Origin: Companilactobacillus kedongensis | GTDB lineage: Bacteria; Bacillota; Bacilli; Lactobacillales; Lactobacillaceae | Assembly: GCF_003946625.1 (NCBI RefSeq) | Contig: NZ_RHOR01000001.1 | Coordinates: 124,001-188,000 of the forward strand | Length of the DNA: 64,000 nt | Direction: 5' to 3' | In this document: positions 51,869 through 60,410 of the stretch, in pieces | Layout of the letters: every line of letters begins with the position of its first letter | Position numbering within the stretch: position 1 is the stretch's first letter | Program-made: the position numbers and the translations under genes | Notes under the pieces: generated by a model | What the model saw: only the letters and a program-made list of their open reading frames with translations | What the model was told of the DNA's origin: nothing | Databases searched by the model: none

Positions 51869-53566
51869 ATGTTAAAGGAATTAATAATCAATAATTTTGC
51901 AATTATTAATGAATTACGGCTTGACTTTAAAAAGGGTATGACAGCTTTAACTGGTGAAACTGGTGCAGGTAAGTCGATTATTATAGATGCCCTAGGTTTG
52001 TTAGTAGGAAGTCGTTCGTCAATTGATTTTATTCGAACAGGACAAGATAAGTTAAAAGTGCAGGGATTATTTGAAGTTCATTCAGATAGTCCTATTTTTG
52101 CCACTTTGGATCACTACGGAATTGACCATTCGGATAATTCGATCATTGTAAATCGAGAAATAAATCGTAAAGGTCGAAATGTTTGTCGTATTAATAACGA
52201 ATTGGTTAATACAAACACATTAAAAGATATTGGCCGTTTCTTAGTTGAAATTCACGGACAAAACCAGCAACAGGAACTATTGGACGAAGATAACCACATT
52301 GATATATTAGACAGATTCTCTGATGACGAATTCAAAGATAATTTAGTAAAATATCAGGAATTATTTAGTCAATATCAAGAAAAAATGGCACGTTTACGAG
52401 CGATTCAGAAGGATTCACAGAATATCGTTCAAAGGATCGATATGTTAAAATTCCAAATTGAAGAAATTGATTCAGCTCAGTTAAAAAAGGGTGAAGATGA
52501 AGTTTTGGAAACGGAGAAGAATCATCTAGCCAATTTTGAGAAGATCAATAGTAGCCTTCAAGAGAGCTATCGTATTCTGTCAGAAAATAACATTGGTTCA
52601 GTTGATTCGTTAGGTAATGTTCGTGATAGTCTCGACGATATTAAAGAATTTGATAAAACGTATCAAGAATTATATGACTCAATCAATGGTGCTTATTATC
52701 AAATTCAAGATGACGCCGCTACTATTTCAGATGCCTTGGATAATCTTGATTTTGATGAAGACCGATTAGATGAGATCCAAAAACGTTTAACGGTAATTGA
52801 TAATTTGGAAAAGAAATATGGTCCTACTTTAGATGAAGTTATTCAATATGGACAAAATGCACATGATGAACTAGATAAAATTGATATTGATGATTCAACT
52901 GAGGACAAATTGACTGCGGCTATTGAAGATGATAAGAATGCATTGTTGGAATTAGGCAAGATATTATCTGACAAGCGACACACAACGGCAAATGAATTAG
53001 AGAAATCAATCAATAAACAGCTAGAAGAATTATTTATGAAAAATTCTAAATTCAATGTTCAATTTAAAACTTTGGACAGTGAATCTTTGACTAATAAGGG
53101 TATCGATCAAATAAGATTTAATCTTAAAACTAATGTCGGTGAGGATTTCAAACCGTTAGTCAGAGTTGCTTCTGGTGGTGAATTATCTCGTGTTATCCTT
53201 GCATTTGAGTCAATTATTGCTGAAAAAATGAATGTTGATACGATTATCTTTGATGAAATTGATACCGGTGTTAGTGGAAGGGTCGCCCAAGCAATCGGTG
53301 ATAAGATCTATCGAGTTGCCCAGTCGGTACAAGTATTATGTATTACTCATCTACCTCAAGTTGCGGCTATGAGTGATCAACAATTTGAGATAAAAAAAGA
53401 GACCGTTAAGAATAAGACACAAACTAAAGTCTCATTACTTAACGATCAAGATCGAATTGAAGCTGTTTCATTAATGTTGGCTGGTACCAAAATCACTGAC
53501 CTTACAAGAGAACATGCTCAAGAATTGTTGGAGTTAGCACAGGGTGAACAAAAAAGGTTAGATTAA
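51869..53566 (+). CDS. recN: DNA repair protein RecN
   Basis: SMC-like ATPase that gathers at double-strand breaks. Walker A GETGAGKS at residues 29-36, long coiled coil in the middle (about 150-360), signature ASGGELSR and Walker B TIIFDEIDTGVSG towards the C-terminus. 565 residues from ATG 51869 (a TTG one codon earlier is possible). No LexA box is seen before it. Its last nine bases overlap the end of the convergent SOS-type gene. Confidence 0.96.
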   Translation: MLKELIINNFAIINELRLDFKKGMTALTGETGAGKSIIIDALGLLVGSRSSIDFIRTGQDKLKVQGLFEVHSDSPIFATLDHYGIDHSDNSIIVNREINRKGRNVCRINNELVNTNTLKDIGRFLVEIHGQNQQQELLDEDNHIDILDRFSDDEFKDNLVKYQELFSQYQEKMARLRAIQKDSQNIVQRIDMLKFQIEEIDSAQLKKGEDEVLETEKNHLANFEKINSSLQESYRILSENNIGSVDSLGNVRDSLDDIKEFDKTYQELYDSINGAYYQIQDDAATISDALDNLDFDEDRLDEIQKRLTVIDNLEKKYGPTLDEVIQYGQNAHDELDKIDIDDSTEDKLTAAIEDDKNALLELGKILSDKRHTTANELEKSINKQLEELFMKNSKFNVQFKTLDSESLTNKGIDQIRFNLKTNVGEDFKPLVRVASGGELSRVILAFESIIAEKMNVDTIIFDEIDTGVSGRVAQAIGDKIYRVAQSVQVLCITHLPQVAAMSDQQFEIKKETVKNKTQTKVSLLNDQDRIEAVSLMLAGTKITDLTREHAQELLELAQGEQKRLD

Positions 53567-53881
53567 CTTTATTGATTTAAGATTATTGATATCAACTATT
53601 TGAAATAGATTTTTATTAACTTCCAGAATATATTTATTTGGATTAATTCTTTTAATCAACTTGCCTTGCATAGATGTTTCGTTTACCATAGTTACATTAA
53701 TATAATATTGTTTTTGAAAACTTTGTTTAGCAAAAATAAACAGTTGTCTAATAGGCATTTGCTTGATTTGGGAAACACTTTTACTATCCATATTGAAATC
53801 GAAGTTCCTATCGATGAATTTAGCAGTATTGTTAATGATGTTCTTAGTGAAGGTATTTGATTGATTTTGTTTTAGTTCCAT
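53558..53881 (-). CDS. small SOS-regulated hypothetical protein (YolD-like?)
   Basis: 107 residues. The C-terminal half, GKLIKRINPNKYILEVNKNLFQIVDINNL, resembles the beta-barrel of YolD-like proteins, which are often linked to SOS-induced Y-family polymerases; the match is by eye and weak. The N-terminal half is Asn- and Lys-rich. GGGGGAA precedes the ATG at 53881. The promoter carries two LexA-type boxes. It converges with recN and overlaps it by nine bases, with no terminator between. No polymerase gene accompanies it. Confidence 0.7.
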   Translation of the reverse strand: MELKQNQSNTFTKNIINNTAKFIDRNFDFNMDSKSVSQIKQMPIRQLFIFAKQSFQKQYYINVTMVNETSMQGKLIKRINPNKYILEVNKNLFQIVDINNLKSIKLI

Positions 53882-53892
53882 ATTCGATTCCC

Positions 53893-53906
53893 CCGAACGC
53901 TTGTTT
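53893..53906. promoter_or_regulatory. LexA-type box 2
   Basis: CGAACGCTTGTTTG: GAAC-N4-GTTT, one base off the symmetric Gram-positive LexA (DinR) box. It covers the predicted transcript start of the minus-strand gene. Confidence 0.72.
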
Positions 53907-53913
53907 GTGTCTT

Positions 53914-53942
53914 TATTATACGAACCTTTGTTCGCATAAGCA
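53914..53942 (-). promoter_or_regulatory. promoter of the SOS-type gene
   Basis: On the minus strand TTGCTT (53942-53937) and TATAAT (53919-53914) are separated by 17 bases; the spacer is almost filled by LexA box 1. Confidence 0.8.
53920..53933. promoter_or_regulatory. LexA-type box 1
   Basis: CGAACCTTTGTTCG fits the Gram-positive LexA consensus CGAAC-N4-GTTCG exactly and lies between the -35 and -10, where a bound repressor would block RNA polymerase. Confidence 0.88.
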
Positions 53943-54027
53943 ACTTTATTTTAGTATTTCTTAATATTTATTTGTGTGTAACAAGTTTTTGATCAAAAGA
54001 AAATAAGAATAAGTAGGGATAAATGAT

Positions 54028-54639
54028 ATGTCAACAAGGGGAATGTTAATCGTTCTATCAGGCCCATCCGGTGTTGGAAAAGGGACTGTTAGAAAAGCAA
54101 TGGTAAAGAAATCTTCGATCAGATTTGATTATTCTGTATCAATGACAACTAGAAATATGAGACCTGGAGAAGAAGACGGTATCGATTACTATTTCCGGAC
54201 CAATGAAGAGTTCGAGGAAGAAATTGAAAATGGCGGAATGTTAGAATATGCCAAATATGTTGACCATTATTATGGAACACCATTAAAATATGTTAATCAA
54301 AAGCTTGATGCTGGTATCGACGTTTTATTAGAAATAGAAGTTAACGGTGCTATGCAAGTGCGTGAAAAGATGCCTGATGGTGTATTTATCTTCTTAACAC
54401 CACCTGATTTACCAAGTCTTCGTCGTCGTATTACACATCGTGGAACTGACGATGTAAAGACTATTGATAAACGTATGGAACAAGCCAAAAAAGAAATTGA
54501 AATGATGTCAAACTATGACTATGCCGTAGTTAATGATAAAATACCTAATGCAGTCAAAAAAATTGAAGGTATAATTAGAAGTGAACACTTAAGAGTGACA
54601 CGTGTAATTGACAAATATAAAAAAATAATAGGAGAATGA
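54028..54639 (+). CDS. gmk: guanylate kinase
   Basis: Phosphorylates GMP to GDP. P-loop GPSGVGKGT at residues 12-20, GMP-binding segment [19 protein letters not shown] and the lid with [14 protein letters not shown]. 203 residues, normal. Followed by rpoZ after four bases, the usual Firmicute pair, and then priA. Confidence 0.97.
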   Translation: MSTRGMLIVLSGPSGVGKGTVRKAMVKKSSIRFDYSVSMTTRNMRPGEEDGIDYYFRTNEEFEEEIENGGMLEYAKYVDHYYGTPLKYVNQKLDAGIDVLLEIEVNGAMQVREKMPDGVFIFLTPPDLPSLRRRITHRGTDDVKTIDKRMEQAKKEIEMMSNYDYAVVNDKIPNAVKKIEGIIRSEHLRVTRVIDKYKKIIGE

Positions 54640-54643
54640 TAAT

Positions 54644-54898
54644 ATGATTATTTATCCATCGATCGATAAACTATTAGACCAAGTTGATTCAAGATATTCT
54701 TTGGCCGTTTTAGCAGCAAAACGTGCTCATCAACTAGAAGATGGTGATGTTGAATTACTTAACAAGTATGAATCACCAAGAACTATCGGAAAGGCTTTTG
54801 AAGAAATTGCCGACGATAAAATTGAAATTGATCCTAATTCAATTCTTCTTGAAAAAGAAGCCGAACGAGTTGAGGAAGAGAAAAAAGAAGAAAAATAG
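54644..54898 (+). CDS. rpoZ: RNA polymerase omega subunit
   Basis: 84 residues. [19 protein letters not shown] and [11 protein letters not shown] are the conserved omega segments that clamp the beta' subunit; the tail is Glu/Lys-rich. GGAGAATG upstream of ATG 54644. Confidence 0.95.
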   Translation: MIIYPSIDKLLDQVDSRYSLAVLAAKRAHQLEDGDVELLNKYESPRTIGKAFEEIADDKIEIDPNSILLEKEAERVEEEKKEEK

Positions 54899-54908
54899 TT
54901 TTAAAATT

Positions 54909-54948
54909 CCTTCACTGATTGTCTGAATGATAATTGTGAGGGTTTTTT
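54909..54948 (+). terminator. possible terminator or attenuator before priA
   Basis: CCTTCAC (54909-54915) pairs with GTGAGGG (54936-54942), one wobble, followed by six T; the 20-base loop makes it weak. Confidence 0.5.
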
Positions 54949-54974
54949 ATTTATTGCGTAGGTGAAGTTAATTT

Positions 54975-57380
54975 ATGACAGTTGCAGAAGTAATTGTTGA
55001 TGTGCCAACAATGCAAACTAATCGTCCTTTTGAATATGATGTTCCAAGCAGCCTGTCAGAAGTTGTTGAACCGGGGATGCGTGTTGAAGTACCTTTTGGA
55101 CGTGGTAAGCGAAAGATACAAGGTTTTGTAATGAAATTGAAAGATACAAGTGATTTTAAAGGAAAACTAAAGCCGATCGATCGAGTTATTGATCTTCGGC
55201 CTGTTTTGTCGTCTGAAATGTTGGATTTGTCATCATGGTTAGCGGATAGAACATATTCATTTCAAATATCGTGTTTACAAACAATGTTACCCAATGTGAT
55301 GCGAGCTAAATATCATCAGCTAGTTATTCCTAAAGATGCTGCTGATCCGGAAAATCAAGAATTATTTCAGGGACAAGATAGTATAGAAGTAACAAGTCAA
55401 ATGAGTGATGAAACTATTAGAATGATCAAACATTTGAAAAGACAAGATAAAGTTGAAATTGAGTATGTTGTAGAAAACAAGGCCAGTCAGATTAAAAGAC
55501 AAGCTATAACCACTAGCTTGAATCCGATTCAATTACGTGAAAAGCGCAGTGAGTTGAGATCAAACGCTAAAGCTCAATTAAAGTTAGTAAACTATTTAAT
55601 AGATAACTTAAATAACTTGCCAATTGAATTAAGTGATCTAGTTTCAAAAGGGGTAAATCGTGCGGCTATTAAAACAGCCGATAAAAATGACATTTTGTCA
55701 GTTATCGAAGTAACAAAGAGAAGAAAGCCAGTAGGCATCACGCCCGAAAAAACTACTAAAATGGATCTTTCAGAAGAACAGACTCAGGCAGTAGAACAAA
55801 TTGATCAAGCTATAGACTCCAAAGATGCTAAGACATTTTTGATCGAAGGTGTTACTGGTAGTGGTAAGACTGAAGTTTATTTACAGACTATTGATCGAGC
55901 TGTAACTGAAAATAAGACTGCATTAATGCTAGTTCCAGAAATTTCGCTTACTCCGCAGATGGTCAATCGAGTAACTGGTCGATTTGGCAATAAAGTTGCT
56001 GTTCTACACAGCGGTCTATCTAGTGGTGAACGATATGACGAGTGGACTCGAATCGAAAATGGCAGTGTTCAAGTAGTTGTAGGAGCCCGCAGTGCAGTTT
56101 TTGCTCCATTAAAGAATATTGGTTTGATTATTATTGATGAAGAACATGAGGCTAGTTACAAGCAAGATGATAATCCTAGATATCATGCTCGAGATGTGGC
56201 TCTGTGGAGAGCCAAGAAACATAACTGTCCGGTTGTTTTGGGAAGTGCAACACCAAGTTTGGAATCTCGCGCTCGTGCTCAAAAAGGTGTTTATCAGTTG
56301 ATTAGAATGAAGAAACGCATCAATCAACAGCCTTTGCCTCATGTTCAAATAGTTGATATGCGTGATTCTGAAAATTCTGCAGTTAAGGGTGACTTATCAC
56401 CTTTATTGCAAGATAAACTTTGGCGAATCTTAAAACGTCATGAGCAGGCGATCATCCTTTTGAATCGAAGAGGATATTCGTCCTTTATGATGTGTCGTGA
56501 GTGCGGATTTGTTTTGAAATGCCCTAATTGTGATGTTTCGTTGACGTATCATAAGGATCTAGGGAAAATGAAGTGCCATTATTGTGGTCATGAGGAGGAA
56601 GTACCACAGTCTTGTCCTCAATGTCACAGCAAAAAAATTGGTTTTTATGGAACCGGAACGCAAAATTTGGAACGTCAATTAAATGAATTACTGCCGGAAG
56701 CACGAATTTTACGAATGGATGTCGATACGACTCGTAGAAAAGGTGCACATGCTAAAATATTGAAACAGTTTGGTGATAAAAATGCCGATATTTTACTTGG
56801 TACCCAAATGATTGCTAAAGGATTGGATTTCCCAAATGTTACTTTAGTGGGGATTGTTAATGCCGATACCACGCTAAGTTTGTCCGATTATCGAGCTAGT
56901 GAGCGAACCTTTCAGTTACTTACTCAAGCCAGTGGTCGAGCCGGTCGAGCTGACAAATCAGGTAATGTAATAATTCAAACTTTTAATCCTGATCATTATG
57001 CGATAAAAGATGCAGCCGTACAGGATTATGAAACCTTTTATAAACAAGAAATGTATCTACGCCATCAAGCAAACTATACGCCGTATTATTTTACGACTTT
57101 GATCAGCGTCTCCCACAAAGATGAGGGTCAGACATTGAAGCAGGCTTATTGGCTTAAACGCCAATTGGCAACGGCTCTATCTGATAGTGCAATTCTGTTA
57201 GGACCAAGTCCGACAATGGTTTCTCGAAAACAAAATAAGTATTATTATCAAATTATTGTAAAATATAAACGTGAACCAAAATTACATCAAAAATTGCTTG
57301 AGATATTAAATGATACACAAGCAGATACAAAAAAGGGCTTCACCGTCGCTATTGACAATGAGCCGCAACATATTGATTAA
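54975..57380 (+). CDS. priA: primosomal replication restart helicase PriA
   Basis: 3'-5' helicase that reloads the replisome at collapsed forks. 801 residues: N-terminal DNA-binding domain (about 1-110), helicase lobes with Walker A GVTGSGKTE and the DEEH box, and a zinc-binding insert with CRECG, CPNC, CHYCG and CPQC pairs. QASGRAGR in motif VI. Works with DnaB and DnaI encoded at 4356-6640. ATG 54975 with AGGTGAAG upstream. Confidence 0.97.
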   Translation: MTVAEVIVDVPTMQTNRPFEYDVPSSLSEVVEPGMRVEVPFGRGKRKIQGFVMKLKDTSDFKGKLKPIDRVIDLRPVLSSEMLDLSSWLADRTYSFQISCLQTMLPNVMRAKYHQLVIPKDAADPENQELFQGQDSIEVTSQMSDETIRMIKHLKRQDKVEIEYVVENKASQIKRQAITTSLNPIQLREKRSELRSNAKAQLKLVNYLIDNLNNLPIELSDLVSKGVNRAAIKTADKNDILSVIEVTKRRKPVGITPEKTTKMDLSEEQTQAVEQIDQAIDSKDAKTFLIEGVTGSGKTEVYLQTIDRAVTENKTALMLVPEISLTPQMVNRVTGRFGNKVAVLHSGLSSGERYDEWTRIENGSVQVVVGARSAVFAPLKNIGLIIIDEEHEASYKQDDNPRYHARDVALWRAKKHNCPVVLGSATPSLESRARAQKGVYQLIRMKKRINQQPLPHVQIVDMRDSENSAVKGDLSPLLQDKLWRILKRHEQAIILLNRRGYSSFMMCRECGFVLKCPNCDVSLTYHKDLGKMKCHYCGHEEEVPQSCPQCHSKKIGFYGTGTQNLERQLNELLPEARILRMDVDTTRRKGAHAKILKQFGDKNADILLGTQMIAKGLDFPNVTLVGIVNADTTLSLSDYRASERTFQLLTQASGRAGRADKSGNVIIQTFNPDHYAIKDAAVQDYETFYKQEMYLRHQANYTPYYFTTLISVSHKDEGQTLKQAYWLKRQLATALSDSAILLGPSPTMVSRKQNKYYYQIIVKYKREPKLHQKLLEILNDTQADTKKGFTVAIDNEPQHID

Positions 57381-57393
57381 GGAGCATAACTAA

Positions 57394-58350
57394 ATGACAA
57401 GTGTAATATTTTTAGGTACACCAGAATTTTCAGCCACCGTTTTAAAGGGCCTTTTAAAAACAGATTATGAGATCAAAGCAATTGTGACTCAGCCGGACAA
57501 GCCAGTTGGGCGTAAACAAAAACTACAAAAGAGTCCAGTTAAATTGATTGCTGAAGAAGAAAACATTCATTTATATCAACCAGCTAAACTTTCAGGGAGT
57601 CCAGAAGTTGAAGAATTGAAGTCCTTGAATGCAGATTTGATCATTACAGCTGCCTTCGGACAATTCTTGCCAACATCATTTCTAAATTCAGCTAAAGTAG
57701 CTGCAATAAACGTTCATGGTTCACTTTTACCTAAGTATCGTGGCGGAGCACCTATTCAATGGTCGATCATGAATGGTGATAAAGAAACTGGTATCACCAT
57801 CATGTACATGGTTAAAGCTATGGATGCTGGTGATATTATCAGTCAAGCTAAAGTGGCAATCACACCAGAAGATGACAATGGTTCTATCTTTGACAAAATG
57901 GCAATCGTTGGTCGAGACTTATTGATCGAAACTATTCCACATATCCTAGATAATACAATCAAACCTATTAAACAAGATGAAGATAAAGTTGTCTTTTCAC
58001 CTAATATATCTAAAGAACAAGAGAAACTAGATTTTACACAATCTGCAGAACAGATCTTTAATCATATTAGAGCTTTGAGCCCAGAACCTGGTGCTTGGGA
58101 AATGTTCAATGGTCAAAGAACCAAATTTTATAAGAGTGAAGTAGTTTCCATCGAAACAGATCAAGCAGCTGGAACTGTTTTTGAAACTGGTAAGAAAAAG
58201 TTAGTTGTAGTTGCTGGTGACAAGCAGGGTCTCTCAATCAAAAAAATTCAACCAGCAGGTAAGAAAGTTATGGATATTGCCAACTATATGAATGGTTTAG
58301 GCAGTAATTTAGAAAAAGGACAAGTAGTGGTCAATACAAATGAAAAATAA
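57394..58350 (+). CDS. fmt: methionyl-tRNA formyltransferase
   Basis: Formylates initiator Met-tRNA using 10-formyl-THF. 318 residues; the catalytic Asn-His pair lies in INVHGSLLPKYRGGAPI and the Asp in MDAGDI. A C-terminal OB-like domain follows from about residue 205. AAGGAG upstream of ATG 57394. Overlaps rsmB by 11 bases. Confidence 0.97.
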   Translation: MTSVIFLGTPEFSATVLKGLLKTDYEIKAIVTQPDKPVGRKQKLQKSPVKLIAEEENIHLYQPAKLSGSPEVEELKSLNADLIITAAFGQFLPTSFLNSAKVAAINVHGSLLPKYRGGAPIQWSIMNGDKETGITIMYMVKAMDAGDIISQAKVAITPEDDNGSIFDKMAIVGRDLLIETIPHILDNTIKPIKQDEDKVVFSPNISKEQEKLDFTQSAEQIFNHIRALSPEPGAWEMFNGQRTKFYKSEVVSIETDQAAGTVFETGKKKLVVVAGDKQGLSIKKIQPAGKKVMDIANYMNGLGSNLEKGQVVVNTNEK

Positions 58351-59650
58351 TCCTCGTGCAGTAGCAGTGGAAGCATTAACTAGAATTTTACAAAACAAAG
58401 CATATTCAAATATCGAGATCAGTAACTTGTTACAACGCTCGGATATGTCAAATGTCGATTCAAGACTGATGACAAATATTGTTTATGGGGTTTTACAGAA
58501 TATGTATGTGCTCCAATATCAATTGAAGCCATATCTTAAAGATAAAACAGTTAAACCTTGGATCATGAATCTTTTGATGAGTGCTATATATCAGATGCAT
58601 TATTTGGATAAAATTCCAGACCATGCTGTTTTAAATGAATCAACAGAGATCGCTAAACAAAATGGAAGTATTGGCTTAGCTAAGTTGGTAACAGGTGTTT
58701 TGAGAAATTATCAGCGTCATGGCTTTAAGGATCTACCAACGGGTCATGGTGAAGAGGATTTAAGTATTCGTTACAGCACACCGTTATGGTTAGTAAAACT
58801 CTTGATCGAACAACAAGGCATTAATAAAATAATTGAAATTTTGGAATCGATCAATCAACCCTCACATGTTTCTATCCGGGTAAATACTAATAAAATTAGT
58901 GTTGAAGATTTGAAGAATCGTTTAGAAGAATTAGATTTTGAAGTTGAAAATAGTCGCATTTCACCGGTTGGATTAACACTTAATAGTGGTAATTTATTTG
59001 ACACACCAGAGTTCCAAGAAGGATTATTTACGATTCAAGATGAAAGCTCAATGTTAGTTGCTCCAGCCTTGGACTTGAAACCTGATGATCAAGTTTTGGA
59101 TACGTGTGCTGCACCGGGTGGTAAAACAACACATATTGCCAGTTATTTAAAAGATGGTCGTGTTACTGCTTTAGACATCCATGAGCGTAAAACAAAATTA
59201 ATTCGAGAAAATGGTCAGAGACTGGGTTATAAGGATATAATACAGACGAAAGCTATGGACGCTAGAAAAGCTAAAGATAATTTTCCTGCCCAGAGCTTTG
59301 ATAAGATTTTGGTAGATGCTCCTTGTTCCGGACTTGGATTGATCAGAAGAAAACCTGAGTTGCGTTATTTTAGAGAATTCGAAGATCTGCTAAATTTGCA
59401 AAAGATTCAACTCGATATCCTGAATAGTATCAGTGATTTATTAAAAGTAGATGGTAGATTAGTTTTCAGTACATGTACTTTTGATGATGAAGAAAATGAA
59501 GCAATTGTTACGAAATTTTTGAATAATCACAAAAACTATGAATTGGTTTCAATAAAAAATGACCTGTCTAATGAAGATACTATAAAATTATTCCCTAGTG
59601 ACTATTTCACTGATGGATTCTTTATAGCAGCATTTAGGCGAAAAAATTAA
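58340..59650 (+). CDS. rsmB: 16S rRNA (cytosine-967-C5)-methyltransferase
   Basis: 436 residues: an N-terminal NusB-like RNA-binding domain (about 1-130) and a Rossmann methyltransferase domain with SAM motif CAAPGGKTTH, catalytic DAPCSGLGLIRRKPELR and the second Cys in STCTF. ATG 58340 lies inside the end of fmt, pointing to coupling. The fmt-rsmB-stp-pknB order is standard. Confidence 0.96.
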   Translation: MKNNPRAVAVEALTRILQNKAYSNIEISNLLQRSDMSNVDSRLMTNIVYGVLQNMYVLQYQLKPYLKDKTVKPWIMNLLMSAIYQMHYLDKIPDHAVLNESTEIAKQNGSIGLAKLVTGVLRNYQRHGFKDLPTGHGEEDLSIRYSTPLWLVKLLIEQQGINKIIEILESINQPSHVSIRVNTNKISVEDLKNRLEELDFEVENSRISPVGLTLNSGNLFDTPEFQEGLFTIQDESSMLVAPALDLKPDDQVLDTCAAPGGKTTHIASYLKDGRVTALDIHERKTKLIRENGQRLGYKDIIQTKAMDARKAKDNFPAQSFDKILVDAPCSGLGLIRRKPELRYFREFEDLLNLQKIQLDILNSISDLLKVDGRLVFSTCTFDDEENEAIVTKFLNNHKNYELVSIKNDLSNEDTIKLFPSDYFTDGFFIAAFRRKN

Positions 59651-59666
59651 TGAGGTAAAGTTGGAT

Positions 59667-60410
59667 ATGGATTACGCGTTATTAACCGACGTCGGTAAAT
59701 TAAGAAAAAATAATCAAGATTATGTAAATGTATTTAAGAATAAAAAAGATGTTATTTTCGGTATCGTTGCTGACGGTATGGGAGGACATCGTGGTGGGGA
59801 TGTTGCTTCAGATATGGCAGTTTCTCACTTGGGACACAACTTTGAACAGTCGAATATTAATGACTTAGATGATTTGCGTGAATGGATCATCAAAGAAATC
59901 AGTAAAGAGAATGATCGAATAGTCTCCGTTTCAAATCAATTTGATGATTTGAATGGTATGGGAACAACTATGGTTGGCGTATTTTTTGTCGATAAGAAAA
60001 TGATGGTAGTAAATGTTGGCGATTCACGTTGCTATATCTATCACGACAAGGAATTGGAACAGCTTAGTGTTGACCATTCTTTAGTTCATGAACTATTAGA
60101 GACTGGACAAATTAGTCCTGAAGAGGCTGAGAACCATCCACAAAAGAATATTATTACTCAAACATTGGGTGTTTCTCAGACTGTTCAACCACGAATCAAA
60201 AATTTTGATCTTATCGATGATGCAATTATTCTTTTATGTACTGACGGACTTACTAATATGGTTCCTGAAAAGGAAATGAAGAAAGTATTGAGTGAGAAAA
60301 TTAGTTTAGACGCTAAGTGCCATATTCTGATCGATAAAGCTAATCAAGCTGGTGGGAGAGATAATATCACCGCTTTACTTTTTGCCTCGGGAAATGGAGG
60401 TAATAAGTAA
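59667..60410 (+). CDS. stp: PP2C-type serine/threonine phosphatase
   Basis: Mn-dependent phosphatase that opposes PknB. 247 residues; metal-binding Asp residues lie in NNQDYV, VADGMGGH, LLCTDGLTNMV and GGRDNITALL, all intact. ATG 59667 is preferred over TTG 59661 because GAGGT (59652-59656) is too near the latter. The kinase gene begins directly after the stop. Confidence 0.96.
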   Translation: MDYALLTDVGKLRKNNQDYVNVFKNKKDVIFGIVADGMGGHRGGDVASDMAVSHLGHNFEQSNINDLDDLREWIIKEISKENDRIVSVSNQFDDLNGMGTTMVGVFFVDKKMMVVNVGDSRCYIYHDKELEQLSVDHSLVHELLETGQISPEEAENHPQKNIITQTLGVSQTVQPRIKNFDLIDDAIILLCTDGLTNMVPEKEMKKVLSEKISLDAKCHILIDKANQAGGRDNITALLFASGNGGNK

